From Shimia aestuarii (GTDB lineage: Bacteria > Pseudomonadota > Alphaproteobacteria > Rhodobacterales > Rhodobacteraceae): a DNA stretch of 64,000 nucleotides. Below are positions 26,539-36,884 of the stretch, in pieces (the stretch's first letter is position 1; every line of letters begins with the position of its first letter). The stretch is taken from NCBI RefSeq assembly GCF_900114635.1, contig NZ_FOTQ01000001.1, positions 434,001 through 498,000 on the forward strand. The letters run 5' to 3'. A program made the position numbers and the translations under genes. Under the pieces are notes generated by a model. The model searched no databases, was not told where the DNA came from, and saw only the letters and a list, made by a program, of their open reading frames with translations.

Positions 26539-28128
26539 TCAGCTGAACAAATCCGGCGCCGCCGCCAAAAGATTGCGCGTGTACTCGGTCTGAGGCGCAT
26601 TGAACAGCGCCTGCGCCTCGCCCTGCTCCACCACGTCGCCCGCCTTCATCACCATGATCTTGTGAGACATGGCGCGCACCACGTGCAAATCATGGCTGAT
26701 GAACAGATAGGCCAGCCCGTATTTGCGCTGCAGATTGCGCAACAGGTCCACGATCTGCACCTGCACCGTCATATCAAGCGCGCTGGTCGGCTCATCCAAC
26801 ACCACCAGCTTGGGCCGCAGGATCATCGCCCGCGCAATCGCGATCCGTTGCCGCTGCCCGCCGGAAAACTCGTGCGGATAACGATGCATCGTCGCCGGAT
26901 CGAGCCCGACCTCCTCCATCACTTCCGCCACCAATTCCTGCGTCGGGCGCCCATCCGGGTTGCCATGCACGCCCAGCCCCTCGGCAATGATCTGTTCACA
27001 GGTCATGCGCGGCGACAGGCTCCCGAACGGGTCCTGAAACACGATCTGCATGTCCTTGCGCAACGAGCGCAGCTCGCGCGTCGACCATTTGCGCACATCG
27101 CGATCGTCAAAGGTGATCCCACCCTCAGAGGCAATCAACCGCATGATCGCCAGCGCAAGCGTGGTCTTGCCCGACCCGCTTTCGCCCACGATGCCCAGCG
27201 TCTCCCCGGCCCGCACCGAAATTGTCGCGTCATTGACCGCCTTCACATGGCCCACGGTCTTCTTGAAGAACCCGCGCTGGATCGGGAACCAGACCTTGAG
27301 GTGATCCGTCTTGGCCACCACCGGCGCATTCTCTTCCACCGGGTCCGGCGCACCCACAGCCCGCGCGCTCAAAAGCTTCTTCGTATAGGGATGCTTGGGA
27401 TCGGCGAAAATCTCGGCCACCGGCCCGGCCTCGACAATCTCGCCATCCTTCATCACGCAGACCTTGTCCGCGATCCGTTTCACGATCCCAAGGTCATGGG
27501 TGATGAACAAAAGCCCCATCCCTTCTTCGGCCTTCAAATCTGCCAGAAGCTCAAGGATCTGCGCCTGGATGGTCACGTCCAGCGCCGTCGTCGGCTCGTC
27601 AGCGATCAGGATGTCGGGCTTGTTGGCCAGCGCCATGGCGATCATCACCCGCTGCCGCTGCCCACCGCTCAACTGGTGCGGATAGGCCCCCAGCCGGTTT
27701 TCCGCATCGCGAATGCCGACTTTTTCCATCAACTCGATGATCCGCGCCCGCGCCGCATCGCCCACGATCCCCTGATGCAGGGCAAGGCTCTCGGCCAGCT
27801 GCTTTTCCAGTGTATGCAGCGGGTTCAGGGACGTCATCGGCTCCTGAAAAATGAACGAGATGTCATTGCCCCGCACCTCGCGCAGCCGCGCCTCGTCCGC
27901 GCCAATCATCTCCTGCCCGTCATAGGTCACCGACCCGTTGATCTCGGCACTTGCGGGCAACAGCGACACAGTCGACAACGCCGTCACCGATTTGCCCGAC
28001 CCGGACTCGCCCACCAGGGCCACCGTCTCGCCGCGATCCACCGTGAACGACACGCCCTTGACCGCCGGCACCACGCGCCCGTCCTGCCGGAACCCGACAC
28101 GCAGGTCTTTGACTTCGAGAATGCTCAT
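26539..28128 (-). CDS. yejF: Dual-NBD peptide ABC transporter ATPase (YejF-like)
   Basis: 529 aa with two complete ATPase domains in tandem. Each half shows Walker [10 protein letters not shown], signature LSGGQRQR or FSGGQRQR and Walker B ending ADEPT or LDEPT; the second half begins around residue 275. Together these drive the YejBE permease for oligopeptide import. I chose the ATG at 28128 ([13 protein letters not shown]) over an upstream in-frame ATG because the domain starts there and it overlaps the preceding gene's stop by 4 nt. Confidence 0.93.
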   Translation of the reverse strand: MSILEVKDLRVGFRQDGRVVPAVKGVSFTVDRGETVALVGESGSGKSVTALSTVSLLPASAEINGSVTYDGQEMIGADEARLREVRGNDISFIFQEPMTSLNPLHTLEKQLAESLALHQGIVGDAARARIIELMEKVGIRDAENRLGAYPHQLSGGQRQRVMIAMALANKPDILIADEPTTALDVTIQAQILELLADLKAEEGMGLLFITHDLGIVKRIADKVCVMKDGEIVEAGPVAEIFADPKHPYTKKLLSARAVGAPDPVEENAPVVAKTDHLKVWFPIQRGFFKKTVGHVKAVNDATISVRAGETLGIVGESGSGKTTLALAIMRLIASEGGITFDDRDVRKWSTRELRSLRKDMQIVFQDPFGSLSPRMTCEQIIAEGLGVHGNPDGRPTQELVAEVMEEVGLDPATMHRYPHEFSGGQRQRIAIARAMILRPKLVVLDEPTSALDMTVQVQIVDLLRNLQRKYGLAYLFISHDLHVVRAMSHKIMVMKAGDVVEQGEAQALFNAPQTEYTRNLLAAAPDLFS

Positions 28129-28421
28129 AGACGCGTCACTCCGTTGAGGACAAAGACACCCCACGCGGTCCCGCCCGCCGCAATGGCAAGGCCAACCCAG
28201 CCAACTGCCCGCGCCTGCCAGCGCATCACCGCGACATAGCCAACCGACAACCAGACCGGGGCCAAAAGCGTGACAAACATCGCCGCCGCAGACAGCGACA
28301 GCCCCGCGCCATAGACGTCATACCCGGCCCAGCCAAGGATCACGGCCGACAGGAACGCCGCCGTCCCCGCCAGCCCATTGCGCTGACATTGCAGCTTGCT
28401 GTTACAGACCGGCGCGCTCAT
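28125..28421 (-). CDS. Small membrane protein embedded in the yej operon
   Basis: 98 aa with about three hydrophobic helices (approximately residues 16-34, 42-64, 70-92) and two Cys near the N-terminus (VCNSKLQC). Its start overlaps the yejE stop by 4 nt and its stop overlaps the yejF start by 4 nt, so it is translated as part of the operon. I do not recognise it; the canonical yejABEF set has no such gene. It could help assemble or regulate the transporter, or merely be co-transcribed. Confidence 0.75.
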   Translation of the reverse strand: MSAPVCNSKLQCQRNGLAGTAAFLSAVILGWAGYDVYGAGLSLSAAAMFVTLLAPVWLSVGYVAVMRWQARAVGWVGLAIAAGGTAWGVFVLNGVTRL

Positions 28422-29524
28422 GAAAACGTCTTTCTCGGGTCAAACGCATCGCGCACGCCTTCAAAGATGAAGACCAGAAGCGACAGCATGATGGCAAAGG
28501 TGAAAAACGCGGTGAAGCCCAGCCACGGCGCCTGCAGGTTCTGCTTGGCCTGAAGCGTCAGCTCCCCAAGGCTCGGCGCCGTCGAGGGCAGGCCGAAACC
28601 AAGGAAATCCAGCCCCGCAAGGGTCGAGATCGTGCCCGTCACGATAAAGGGCAGCATCGTCACCGTCGCCACCATCGCATTGGGCAGCATATGCCGGAAC
28701 ATGATCACCCGGTTGCTCACGCCCAGCGCCTTGGCCGCGCGCACATATTCAAGGTTGCGCGCCCGCAGGAACTCGGCCCGCACCACGCCCACCAAAGCGG
28801 TCCAGCCAAACAGCACCGTGAGGAACACAAGCAGCCAGAAACTGCGCCCCAGCACCGCGAACAGGATGATGATGATATAAAGGCTCGGGGTCGCGCCCCA
28901 AATTTCGATCACCCGCTGAAAGATCAGATCGACCCATCCACCGAAATACCCCTGCACCGCGCCCGCAATAATCCCGACGACGCTGGCCAGCGTCGTCACC
29001 ATCAACGTGAACAGGATCGACAGGCGGAACCCATAAAGCACGCGGGCCACCACATCGCGCTTGCGGTCATCCGTGCCCAGCCAGTTCTGCGCGTTCGGCG
29101 GCAAAGGGGCCGCACCGGGGCGATCCACCGGCGTGTCATAGCTATAGGGAATGAGCGGCCAGAGCGCCCAGCCCTTTTCAAACCCATCCTCGGCATAGCT
29201 GCCCGCTTTGACCTCTTCGATAATCTCTTCCGGCTCATCAAAACAGAACTCGACGCCCCCGGTCGCGATCAGGCATTGCACCACCGGGTCCTTGTAATCG
29301 GCCTCGGTCTTGAAATCCCCGCCAAAGGTGGTTTCGGGGTAGAACCTGAACACCGGCGTGAAATACTCGCCGCGATAGTTGACGAGGATCGGCTTGTCAT
29401 TGGCCAGCACCTCGGCAAAGAGCGACACGAAAAACACCACCGAAAAGATGATCAGCGACCAGAACGCCCGCCGGTTGCGTTTGAAATTGCGCCAGCGGCG
29501 CTGATTGAGAGGGGACAACGCCAT
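28418..29524 (-). CDS. yejE: Peptide ABC transporter permease (YejE-like)
   Basis: 368 aa, BPD_transp_1 permease. An N-terminal helix (~20-38) is followed by a large periplasmic insert of ~120 residues characteristic of YejE, then the core helices and the EAA-type coupling loop (AEFLRARNLEYVRAAKALGVSN) that docks on the ATPase. Its start shares one base with the yejB stop. Confidence 0.93.
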   Translation of the reverse strand: MALSPLNQRRWRNFKRNRRAFWSLIIFSVVFFVSLFAEVLANDKPILVNYRGEYFTPVFRFYPETTFGGDFKTEADYKDPVVQCLIATGGVEFCFDEPEEIIEEVKAGSYAEDGFEKGWALWPLIPYSYDTPVDRPGAAPLPPNAQNWLGTDDRKRDVVARVLYGFRLSILFTLMVTTLASVVGIIAGAVQGYFGGWVDLIFQRVIEIWGATPSLYIIIILFAVLGRSFWLLVFLTVLFGWTALVGVVRAEFLRARNLEYVRAAKALGVSNRVIMFRHMLPNAMVATVTMLPFIVTGTISTLAGLDFLGFGLPSTAPSLGELTLQAKQNLQAPWLGFTAFFTFAIMLSLLVFIFEGVRDAFDPRKTFS

Positions 29525-30630
29525 CAGCCTTCCCTCCGCTCGAAATCAATCCGCGGATCGACCAGCACGTACATCAGGTCCGACAGGATGCCGACCACGA
29601 GGCCAATCAGGCCAAAGATGAACAGCGTGCCGAAGATCACCGGGTAATCCCGCGCCACGGCCGCCTCGAACCCGAGCCGCCCGAGACCGTCCAGCGAAAA
29701 GATCGTCTCGATGAGGACCGACCCGCCAAAGAACACACCGATGAACACCGCCGGAAAGCCTGCAATCACGATCAGCATCGCATTGCGGAACACATGCCCG
29801 TAAAGCACCCGGTTCTCGCTCAGCCCCTTGGCCCGCGCCGTCATCACATAATGCTTCTTTATCTCGTCCAGAAACGAGTTCTTCGTCAAAAGCGTCAGCG
29901 TGGCAAAGGCCGCGATGGTCGAGGCGATCACCGGCAGCGTGATATGCCAGAAGTAATCCAGCACCTTGCCGATCATCGTCAGCTCTTCGAAATTGTCCGA
30001 GGTCAACCCCCGCAAGGGGAACAGCTTCCAGTATGACCCGCCCGCAAACAGCACCAACAACATGATCGCAAACAGGAACCCCGGAATGGCATAGGCCACG
30101 ATAATCGCGCCGCTCGTCCATGTATCAAAGGGCGATCCATCCTTGACCGCCTTGCGGATGCCCAGCGGGATCGACACCAGATACGCAATCAACGTCGACC
30201 AAAGCCCCAGCGTGATCGACACCGGCATCTTTTCCAGCACGAGATCCGTCACGCTGATCTTGCGGAAATAACTCTCGCCAAAATCCAGCGTCAGGTAGTT
30301 GCCCATCATGCCGAGGAACCGCTCCAGCGGCGGCTTGTCAAAGCCGAATTCCTTTTCGAGCTGTGCAATGAACTCCGGTGGCAGCCCCTGCGCCCCGGCA
30401 TACTTACTGTTGCCCCCAGCGCTCCCGGCGAACTCCTCGTTCTGAAGGTTGCCGGCATCCTGCCCGCCCCCGGCAAAGCCTTCGAACACGTCGCCCTGCC
30501 CCTGCATCTGGGCAATGACCTGCTCGACCGGACCACCGGGCACGAACTGTACCAGCGTGAAGTTGATGATCATGATCCCCAAAAGCGTCGGGATGATCAG
30601 CAGAAGCCTGCGAAGAATATAGGCGCCCAT
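29524..30630 (-). CDS. yejB: Peptide ABC transporter permease (YejB-like)
   Basis: 368 aa. Starts [18 protein letters not shown], the typical first helix of DppB/YejB proteins, followed by a longer than usual Gly-rich periplasmic insert (~40-80) and later helices with the coupling loop [20 protein letters not shown]. Pairs with YejE. It starts 7 nt after yejA. Confidence 0.93.
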   Translation of the reverse strand: MGAYILRRLLLIIPTLLGIMIINFTLVQFVPGGPVEQVIAQMQGQGDVFEGFAGGGQDAGNLQNEEFAGSAGGNSKYAGAQGLPPEFIAQLEKEFGFDKPPLERFLGMMGNYLTLDFGESYFRKISVTDLVLEKMPVSITLGLWSTLIAYLVSIPLGIRKAVKDGSPFDTWTSGAIIVAYAIPGFLFAIMLLVLFAGGSYWKLFPLRGLTSDNFEELTMIGKVLDYFWHITLPVIASTIAAFATLTLLTKNSFLDEIKKHYVMTARAKGLSENRVLYGHVFRNAMLIVIAGFPAVFIGVFFGGSVLIETIFSLDGLGRLGFEAAVARDYPVIFGTLFIFGLIGLVVGILSDLMYVLVDPRIDFERREG

Positions 30631-30637
30631 GGCGGGA

Positions 30638-32572
30638 TTACCTCAACGCGCCTTCGGCCTTGAGCCGAGCCGCTTTTTCCGCATTGAACCACCAGAAATC
30701 CAGCTCGCCCAGCGCATAGGTCGGCAGCGGGTCGGGATATTCATACTGGTCATAATAGGCGACCCACACGCTGTCATTGTACCAGACCGGGATCATGAAC
30801 CGCTCCCAGCGCAGCACCCGATCCAGCGCCATCAGCGCCACATCGCGGTCCTCGCGGGTCTCGGTCTCAAGCGAGATGTCGATGATCCTGTCCACCAACG
30901 GGCTGGCCAGCCCCGCCGGGTTAAAGAGCGAAAACGCCGCCTCTGCCGAGCCATAGCGCTGATGCAGCCCGGTGCCCGTGTCGAGGAACGCGACATAGCT
31001 GTCAAAGATCAGGTCGTAATCCCGCTCGCGTTCGCGCAGCGTATATTGCGCCGGGTCCACCTTGTCCTGTTTGGCGTCCACGCCCATGCGCTGAAGGTTC
31101 TGTACAAACACCTCGATAAACGCACCCAAGGTGGCCGAGGCCGACGACGGGTACGGGAAGACCAGCGTCAGCTTCTCGCCCTTGGCATTGCGGCGAATGC
31201 CGTCATCACCCACTTCCCAGCCTGCTTCATCCAACAGCTTCGAGGCCGCGCGCAGGTTGCGCCTGTCCACTTCCCGCTTGGGGCTCGATTCATGCGCAAC
31301 CACCGCCGGTTCCGTCAGGATTTCTTCCGGCACAAGGTCACCAAGGCTCTGCAACAGGGCAAGCTCCTTACCCTCAGGCACCCCCTTGGCCTCGTGCGGC
31401 GCGCCCTCGACAAAGGAATTGCGCTGCTTGAACAACCCGTATTGCAGCGATTCATTGGTCCATTCGAAATTATAGGCTAGCGTGATCGCCTCGCGCACCC
31501 GGCGGTCCTGCAAGACCTCCTTGCCAAGGTTGAACACGATCCCCGACGGCGTCGGCGGCGTGCCATCGGGCAGCTCTTCCTTCTTCACCCAGCCCTTGTC
31601 GATGCCCGGAAAGTCATAGCCCGTCGCCCATTGCTTCGAGTTCCCTTCCGCACGGAACGTGTATTCCCCGGCCTTGAACGCCTCGAACGCGGCCGAGTCA
31701 TCGGCAAAATACTCGATGCGGATGCGGTCGAAATTGTGCCGCCCCTTGTTGATCGGCAAATGCCAGCCCCAGTAGTCCGGGTTGCGCTTGTAAACGATCC
31801 GCCGGTTCACCTCGTAGCTGTCCACGATATAGGGCCCCGATCCGGGCGAGGCATCCAGACGCGGCTCATCCAGCCGCGCGCCGGTCTCTTCAAACCATTT
31901 CTGCGACCACACCGGCACCCCGCCCACCTGATCAATCAGGCTGCGGCGCGAAATCCCCTCGGCAAAGGTGAACTTGACCGTGTGATCGTCCAGCGCCTCC
32001 GAACTCAGCACCCGTTTCTTCACCGCCTGCGCATAAGACGGCAGCCCCTGTTCCAGAAGCAGGTTGTGCGAAAACACGACGTCATGCGCCGTCACCGGCG
32101 TGCCGTCCGAGAACTTCGCCTCTGGCCGCATGTAAAAGATCACCCAGGTTTTGCCCTCGTCATATTCCAGCCGCTCGGCCAGAAGCCCATAGGATTCGCC
32201 ATAGACATCCGCCGGCATCCCACCCCCGGTGGGCGCATCCCCAAGAAGGCTCTCATACATCATCCAGCTATAACGCCCGGCCCGCCCCTTGCGGCTATAG
32301 GGGTTCAGGGAATCAAACGTCCCCGGCGCCCAGAGCGCGATCTCGCCCCCCTTGGGCGCCTCCGGGTTCACATAGTCGAAATGCGGATAATCCGCCGGGT
32401 ATGTCAGGTCCCCGAAATAGGAATAACCATGGCTGCGAATGACCCCGTCACCTTCGGCGCGCGCACTCTGTCCCGCCACCATCAATCCCAACGCGGCAGC
32501 CCCGGCCACAAGCCATCGGCTCAGGGTTTCAAGCGAATGAAGTCTGCTGCACGCAACACGGGCTCGGATCAT
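30638..32572 (-). CDS. yejA: Extracellular peptide-binding protein of the Yej importer (SBP family 5)
   Basis: 644 aa, periplasmic. A signal peptide (hydrophobic ~20-38, ending ARA) is followed by the YejA-type start [28 protein letters not shown] (broken here for length, ~48-75) and the SBP_bac_5 domain. YejA proteins bind oligopeptides and, in enterobacteria, microcin C. First gene of yejA-B-E-x-F. Upstream is a 180-bp gap with a TAGCTAGGGG sequence also found upstream of hemF. Confidence 0.93.
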   Translation of the reverse strand: MIRARVACSRLHSLETLSRWLVAGAAALGLMVAGQSARAEGDGVIRSHGYSYFGDLTYPADYPHFDYVNPEAPKGGEIALWAPGTFDSLNPYSRKGRAGRYSWMMYESLLGDAPTGGGMPADVYGESYGLLAERLEYDEGKTWVIFYMRPEAKFSDGTPVTAHDVVFSHNLLLEQGLPSYAQAVKKRVLSSEALDDHTVKFTFAEGISRRSLIDQVGGVPVWSQKWFEETGARLDEPRLDASPGSGPYIVDSYEVNRRIVYKRNPDYWGWHLPINKGRHNFDRIRIEYFADDSAAFEAFKAGEYTFRAEGNSKQWATGYDFPGIDKGWVKKEELPDGTPPTPSGIVFNLGKEVLQDRRVREAITLAYNFEWTNESLQYGLFKQRNSFVEGAPHEAKGVPEGKELALLQSLGDLVPEEILTEPAVVAHESSPKREVDRRNLRAASKLLDEAGWEVGDDGIRRNAKGEKLTLVFPYPSSASATLGAFIEVFVQNLQRMGVDAKQDKVDPAQYTLRERERDYDLIFDSYVAFLDTGTGLHQRYGSAEAAFSLFNPAGLASPLVDRIIDISLETETREDRDVALMALDRVLRWERFMIPVWYNDSVWVAYYDQYEYPDPLPTYALGELDFWWFNAEKAARLKAEGALR

Positions 32573-32752
32573 GGCGTTTCCCCTGACGGTTGGTCGTCTT
32601 TTTGTTGACCCCTAGCTAAGGGTGCTTGCCCCCGACATTCAAGTTCCGAATGCGTCAACAAGGCGTGAAAGCGCCGCGACCAGCCCCCTTGCCGCTCTGA
32701 TTTCCGAAACTGAACCTGTACGTTCTCTTGTTTTGCCCACACACCTCCGCGC

Positions 32753-33553
32753 TCAGCGCGTCAGCCGCTCATCCGAAGTTGAAAACATGACCACCGATTT
32801 GCCCTCAACCTGCCGCAGACCACAGCTTTCAAGCATGGCGCGCGACGGGACATTGTCGGTGGCGACGAATTCCATCGTGTGTTTGGCCCCAAGCTCCTCG
32901 ACGGCAATCAGGTTGCAGATCGCGTCGATCGTCTTGCCAAGGCCCAGCCCGCGAAGGTCCGGATCAACCGCAATCAAGCCAACCCACGCCGCATCAGCGA
33001 AAACGCTGTGCCGGTTGTGGGTCATGGCGGCGAATCCAGCGGCCCCAATACGCCCGTCGCCATGCTCCAAAACCGCAAGCTTTGCTGGAAAAAGATCGCC
33101 CCGTAGCGCGTTGGTAGAAAAAGGAGACACACCCTGATCCGTCAGAAATACCTGCACCTCGCGGATTTTTTCGGGGGTCAGCAAATCATCAGGGACCCGC
33201 GCAAGGGGCTCGGGTATGCCTTGCGCCACGATCGGTCCGCACACGTCACGGATCGTCCGGGCGTCGGCCATGAACAAATCCCAGAAATGCAGGCTAGGTG
33301 CGAAACCGCTCAACTCTTCCTTGGCGCGCTCAATGGTGGCACTGTCCACTCCCCGCAAGGTGATCCTGCCCTGATCAGCCATAATCTCACGCAGGCGGGA
33401 CCAGCCAAGCGCTTCGGGATCGTCGCTGGAAAACACGCGGGCATGGACGACCGCACCGGCCACATTGGCCAGCTCTGCGACCTGCGCGTCTTGCGCGGCT
33501 TGCAGCTGCTGGATTTCCAAGGAACCGTAAAAGGGCGATATCTGGCCGGTCAT
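32753..33553 (-). CDS. GNAT family N-acetyltransferase
   Basis: 266 aa, with GGAGAAGA before the ATG. The C-terminal half is a GNAT domain: VGLIAVDPDLRGLGLGK is the acetyl-CoA loop (motif A). The N-terminal ~120 residues are less typical and may be a second, degenerate GNAT half (TIRDVC, FWDLFMADA). Substrate unknown. It stands alone between yejA and the cytochrome gene, and its upstream region shares a strong terminator with cycM. Confidence 0.85.
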   Translation of the reverse strand: MTGQISPFYGSLEIQQLQAAQDAQVAELANVAGAVVHARVFSSDDPEALGWSRLREIMADQGRITLRGVDSATIERAKEELSGFAPSLHFWDLFMADARTIRDVCGPIVAQGIPEPLARVPDDLLTPEKIREVQVFLTDQGVSPFSTNALRGDLFPAKLAVLEHGDGRIGAAGFAAMTHNRHSVFADAAWVGLIAVDPDLRGLGLGKTIDAICNLIAVEELGAKHTMEFVATDNVPSRAMLESCGLRQVEGKSVVMFSTSDERLTR

Positions 33554-33638
33554 GAATCTTCTCCACCTGCGTTGGCGAAGAGATTAACAAACGCGAAAGA
33601 ACCTGTCTTGTATCGGGGCGAAGCGAAAGCAGGCACGA

Positions 33639-33670
33639 AAAAGGCCGCTGCGGTTGCGCAGCGGCCTTTT
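33639..33670 (-). terminator. Rho-independent terminator after cycM
   Basis: Perfect 14-bp stem AAAAGGCCGCTGCG / CGCAGCGGCCTTTT with loop GTTG, 21 nt after the cytochrome c552 stop. T-rich ends occur on both strands. Confidence 0.92.
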
Positions 33671-33691
33671 CTAACTTGAACCCGGACCGGA

Positions 33692-34222
33692 TCAGTCGTC
33701 GAGGCTGTCCAGATAGGCAATCAGGTTGGCGCGGTCGCTGGCCTTCTTCATGCCCGAGAACGACATTTTGGTACCGGGCGCGAAACCTTTTGGGTTCTCG
33801 ATGAATGCATCAAGGTTCTCCGGGGACCAGGTGTCGGCAACCGCCACCAGGTTGCCCGAATAGCCAAACCCGTCAACCGAGCCGACGGCACGGCCGACAA
33901 CACCGTAAAGGTGCGGGCCAGTGGCGTTGGCGCCATCTTCGATCTTGTGGCAGGCCTTGCATTTGCTGAACGCCTTGGCGCCCTTGGCAACATCGGCCGA
34001 TGCCAGCAGCTCTTCCAGCGTCGGGCCGGCTTCTTCTTCGGCGGCACCGTGACCTTCTTCGCCCTCGACCTCGATCACGTAGGCCTGCTGGGCATGGCCG
34101 TCGCCATGGCCGGACGGGCCGGTGTGATAGATCGTTTCGGCGGCCCAGGCGCCCAAAAGGTAAATCAGCAGAGCGCCACAGAAGGCACCCAGGACTTTCG
34201 TCATTGTCATCGTGTCGAACAT
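33692..34222 (-). CDS. cycM: Membrane-anchored cytochrome c552 (CycM type)
   Basis: 176 aa from the ATG at 34222 (MFDTMTMTK), which matches the start of Paracoccus CycM; longer frames are rejected. An uncleaved N-terminal helix (~9-28) anchors the protein, then an acidic Gly/Ala linker (~35-75) and a class I cytochrome c domain with CKACH (88-92) and axial Met153 in GTKMSF. In Paracoccus this protein carries electrons from bc1 to terminal oxidases. It is divergent from pheA. Confidence 0.93.
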   Translation of the reverse strand: MFDTMTMTKVLGAFCGALLIYLLGAWAAETIYHTGPSGHGDGHAQQAYVIEVEGEEGHGAAEEEAGPTLEELLASADVAKGAKAFSKCKACHKIEDGANATGPHLYGVVGRAVGSVDGFGYSGNLVAVADTWSPENLDAFIENPKGFAPGTKMSFSGMKKASDRANLIAYLDSLDD

Positions 34223-34340
34223 GCTACGTTTCCATCTCGTGGCGTTTGCGGGGTATCTATCCGCTTCCCCTAAGCGAACGCAAGGTATAGTTACCGCGAC
34301 CAAACGCCCAAGGGGCGCCAAACACACGGAATTGACAGAA

Positions 34341-35180
34341 ATGACCCATCGTATCGCCTTCCAGGGGGAACCCGGTGCCTACTCGCATCAGGCGTGCCGC
34401 GACGCACGCCCCGACATGGAGGCGATGCCCTGCCGGACCTTTGAAGACGTGATCGACGCCGTCAAATCGGGCCGTGCCGAACTGGGCATGTTGCCGGTGG
34501 AAAACTCCACCTACGGGCGCGTCGCGGACATTCACTCGCTGTTGCCCGACTCGGGCCTGCACATCATCGACGAAGCCTTCGTGCGCGTGCATATCAACCT
34601 TCTGGCCCTGCCCGGCACACCTCTGGCCGAGGTGAAGAACGCAATCTCGCACACTGTCCTTCTGGGCCAGTGCCAGGACTTCCTGCGCGAATACGGCATT
34701 CACCGCATCACCGGCGCCGACACCGCCGGATCGGCCAAACACGTTGCCGAAAAGGGCGACCCCAGCCTTGCGGCGCTGGCCTCGGAACTGGCGGGTGAGA
34801 TCTACGGGCTGGACGTGCTGGCGCGCCATATCGAGGATCAGAGCAACAACACCACGCGCTTCCTGATCATGTCGCGGGAACCGGACTATTCACGCCGCGC
34901 CGGCGCCAACATGATGACCACCTTCGTGTTCGAGGTGCGCAACATCCCGGCGGCGCTCTACAAGGCGATGGGCGGCTTTGCCACCAACGGCGTCAACATG
35001 ACCAAGCTGGAAAGCTACATGGTGGGCGGCAGCTTTACCGCAACCCAGTTCTACGCCGATATCGAGGGCCACCCCGAGGACCGCAACGTGCGCCTTGCGA
35101 TGGAAGAGCTGCGCTATTTCACCAATGACGTGACCATTCTGGGCGTCTACCCCGCCGCGCGCGGGCGCGACGTCGGCTAA
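34341..35180 (+). CDS. pheA: Prephenate dehydratase (monofunctional)
   Basis: 279 aa. Converts prephenate to phenylpyruvate for phenylalanine synthesis. The start at 34341 (MTHRIAFQGEPGAYSHQA) is the conserved family start. Catalytic TRF at 172-174 in NNTTRFLI; regulatory ACT domain ~195-270 with LESYMVGGSF in place of the usual ESRP, the phenylalanine-binding region. No chorismate mutase domain is fused; a separate AroQ-type mutase is at 58.2 kb. Confidence 0.95.
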   Translation: MTHRIAFQGEPGAYSHQACRDARPDMEAMPCRTFEDVIDAVKSGRAELGMLPVENSTYGRVADIHSLLPDSGLHIIDEAFVRVHINLLALPGTPLAEVKNAISHTVLLGQCQDFLREYGIHRITGADTAGSAKHVAEKGDPSLAALASELAGEIYGLDVLARHIEDQSNNTTRFLIMSREPDYSRRAGANMMTTFVFEVRNIPAALYKAMGGFATNGVNMTKLESYMVGGSFTATQFYADIEGHPEDRNVRLAMEELRYFTNDVTILGVYPAARGRDVG

Positions 35181-35184
35181 AGGA

Positions 35185-35652
35185 TCAGGCAATCCGGCTG
35201 AACCGGTCTTCCATGTCGCGTCCCATGGCGGTGACGCGTTTTTCAAGCCGTTCAGTCAGCGTGCCGCGCGCCAGTTTCAGCGATTGCAGCAACAGCCGCG
35301 CCGACAGCGTCTTGGCCGAAAGCCCGGTCCAGATATTGATCCGGGTCCGGGTGCGCGACAGGGCGACAAGCTCGATCTTCATGTCCGATTCGATTCCCTG
35401 GATCTTGGCATGCAGCTTGATTTCGTTGGGGCGGTCGAAATCCGTGACGTCCAGATCCATCTCGCGCGGCTTGCCGCGAAACTTGAATTCGACCTGCCAC
35501 TTTGCGCCGACACCGGGGCGGTTGAGATCATCCAGCCGCCTCACCTCGGCCCCGCGCCGCAGCGCGGCCCGCTCGAACTGTTCGAAATCCGTCACCATTT
35601 CAAAGGCTTGTTCGATCGGGACGTCGATGTCTTCCCTGGCGGTGAATTCCAT
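35185..35652 (-). CDS. SRPBCC (START-like) family protein
   Basis: 155 aa. Begins MEFTAREDIDVPIEQAFEMVTDFEQFER, which is the polyketide cyclase/SRPBCC pattern with an alternating beta-sheet core and a C-terminal helix. Such proteins form a hydrophobic cavity that binds lipids or quinone-like ligands. It converges with pheA (4 nt between stops) and is downstream of nudC. Function unknown. Confidence 0.8.
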   Translation of the reverse strand: MEFTAREDIDVPIEQAFEMVTDFEQFERAALRRGAEVRRLDDLNRPGVGAKWQVEFKFRGKPREMDLDVTDFDRPNEIKLHAKIQGIESDMKIELVALSRTRTRINIWTGLSAKTLSARLLLQSLKLARGTLTERLEKRVTAMGRDMEDRFSRIA

Positions 35653-35703
35653 GTCTGCTCTGCCCTCTTTTGTGGTGTTTACATGGCCTGCGCCATTGTC
35701 GCC

Positions 35704-36672
35704 TCAATCCAACCGGTCCGCAAGCCAGTTGCGCAGGATGAAATGGGCAATCGCCCCCTTGCGTGCGGGTTTGAGAACCGGGTGCAGCCCCGCGAAGGAT
35801 GCCATGATCTCCTCGCGCGACACCCAGATCGCGTCTTCCAGCTCGTTTTCATCCAGCGTGATATCGTCATTCAGCGCCGCGCCCCGGCACCCGAACATCA
35901 GCGATGATGGATAGGGCCAGGGCTGGCTGGCAAGGTAATCCACCGCGCCCACCCGGATACCGGCCTCTTCGAACACCTCGCGCCGCACCGCCGCCTCGAG
36001 CGGTTCCCCCGGTTCGACAAACCCGGCCAGCAGCGAATACATCCCCTCGGGCCAGCCAGGGCTGCGGCCCATCAGCACCTTGTTGCCATGGGTGATCAAC
36101 ATGATCACCACCGGGTCGGTGCGCGGGAAATGCGGCGTGCCACAGGACGGACAGTTGCGTTGCCATCCGGACATCGCCATCCGGCTTTCCGCCCCGCAGG
36201 CCGCGCAATACCGATGCGACCGGTGCCAGCCGAAAATCGCGCGCGCGGTCGCGGCCAGCTCCGCATCCCGCGCCGACAATCGTGACATCACACCGCGCAA
36301 TTCGCAGAACTGGTGATCGTCGGGCAAAAGCGGGTGGTGCTGCAGGCTGGCATCGAAGAACTGTCCAAGGCTCTCCTGATCAAGGTTCTCGGGCGTCCAT
36401 GCCGACACATCACGCGCGAAACAGGCGCCCCCCTCTTCCCGTCCGAGCAGGATCGGCGGCACCTTGGTTTCCCCGAACAGCGCATGGTCCACGGGCAGGC
36501 GCACGAGACTGTCCAACGCCGCGCCCGCACAAAGCGGCTTGCCCCGCCAAAGGGCAATCGCCCGGCTCGAAGGATCGGCCAACAACGCCTCGATCTCAGC
36601 CGCGTCGCCCCGGATTTCCCCGGCCCGGTCAAGCTCCGAGCCGCCAAAGGTGACTGTTTCCGCATGTCTCAT
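35704..36672 (-). CDS. nudC: NAD(+)/NADH diphosphatase NudC
   Basis: 322 aa from the ATG at 36672 with GGGAGAA upstream. Hydrolyses NADH and removes NAD caps from RNA in E. coli. A zinc ribbon (C156, C159, C174, C177) precedes the Nudix domain, whose box GFVEPGEPLEAAVRREVFEE starts near 217, followed by the SQPWPYPSSLM motif that distinguishes NudC from other Nudix enzymes. Confidence 0.95.
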   Translation of the reverse strand: MRHAETVTFGGSELDRAGEIRGDAAEIEALLADPSSRAIALWRGKPLCAGAALDSLVRLPVDHALFGETKVPPILLGREEGGACFARDVSAWTPENLDQESLGQFFDASLQHHPLLPDDHQFCELRGVMSRLSARDAELAATARAIFGWHRSHRYCAACGAESRMAMSGWQRNCPSCGTPHFPRTDPVVIMLITHGNKVLMGRSPGWPEGMYSLLAGFVEPGEPLEAAVRREVFEEAGIRVGAVDYLASQPWPYPSSLMFGCRGAALNDDITLDENELEDAIWVSREEIMASFAGLHPVLKPARKGAIAHFILRNWLADRLD

Positions 36673-36884
36673 ATCATTCTCCCTCGGCGCAGGCTTGCCA
36701 CTTTGCCGGGGCCGGGGCAATCGAAACCGCCTAGCTGTTTATGGGGAATGTTGCCGCAAAACCTCTCTTCAGGGTTGTGAGAATTTTCCGAAAATCGGGG
36801 ATTGCATCCATGCCGCAATATGGCAAACCCTATTAAAAACGACAGGTATCCCTTTGATAGAAATCAACATACGGCGGACCACGC

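Noticed and set aside
6318-32620. Shared TAGCTAGGGG sequence upstream of hemF and yejA as a common regulator site
   Set aside because: Only two copies and similar CTAG strings near several promoters; more likely chance or ordinary -10 regions.
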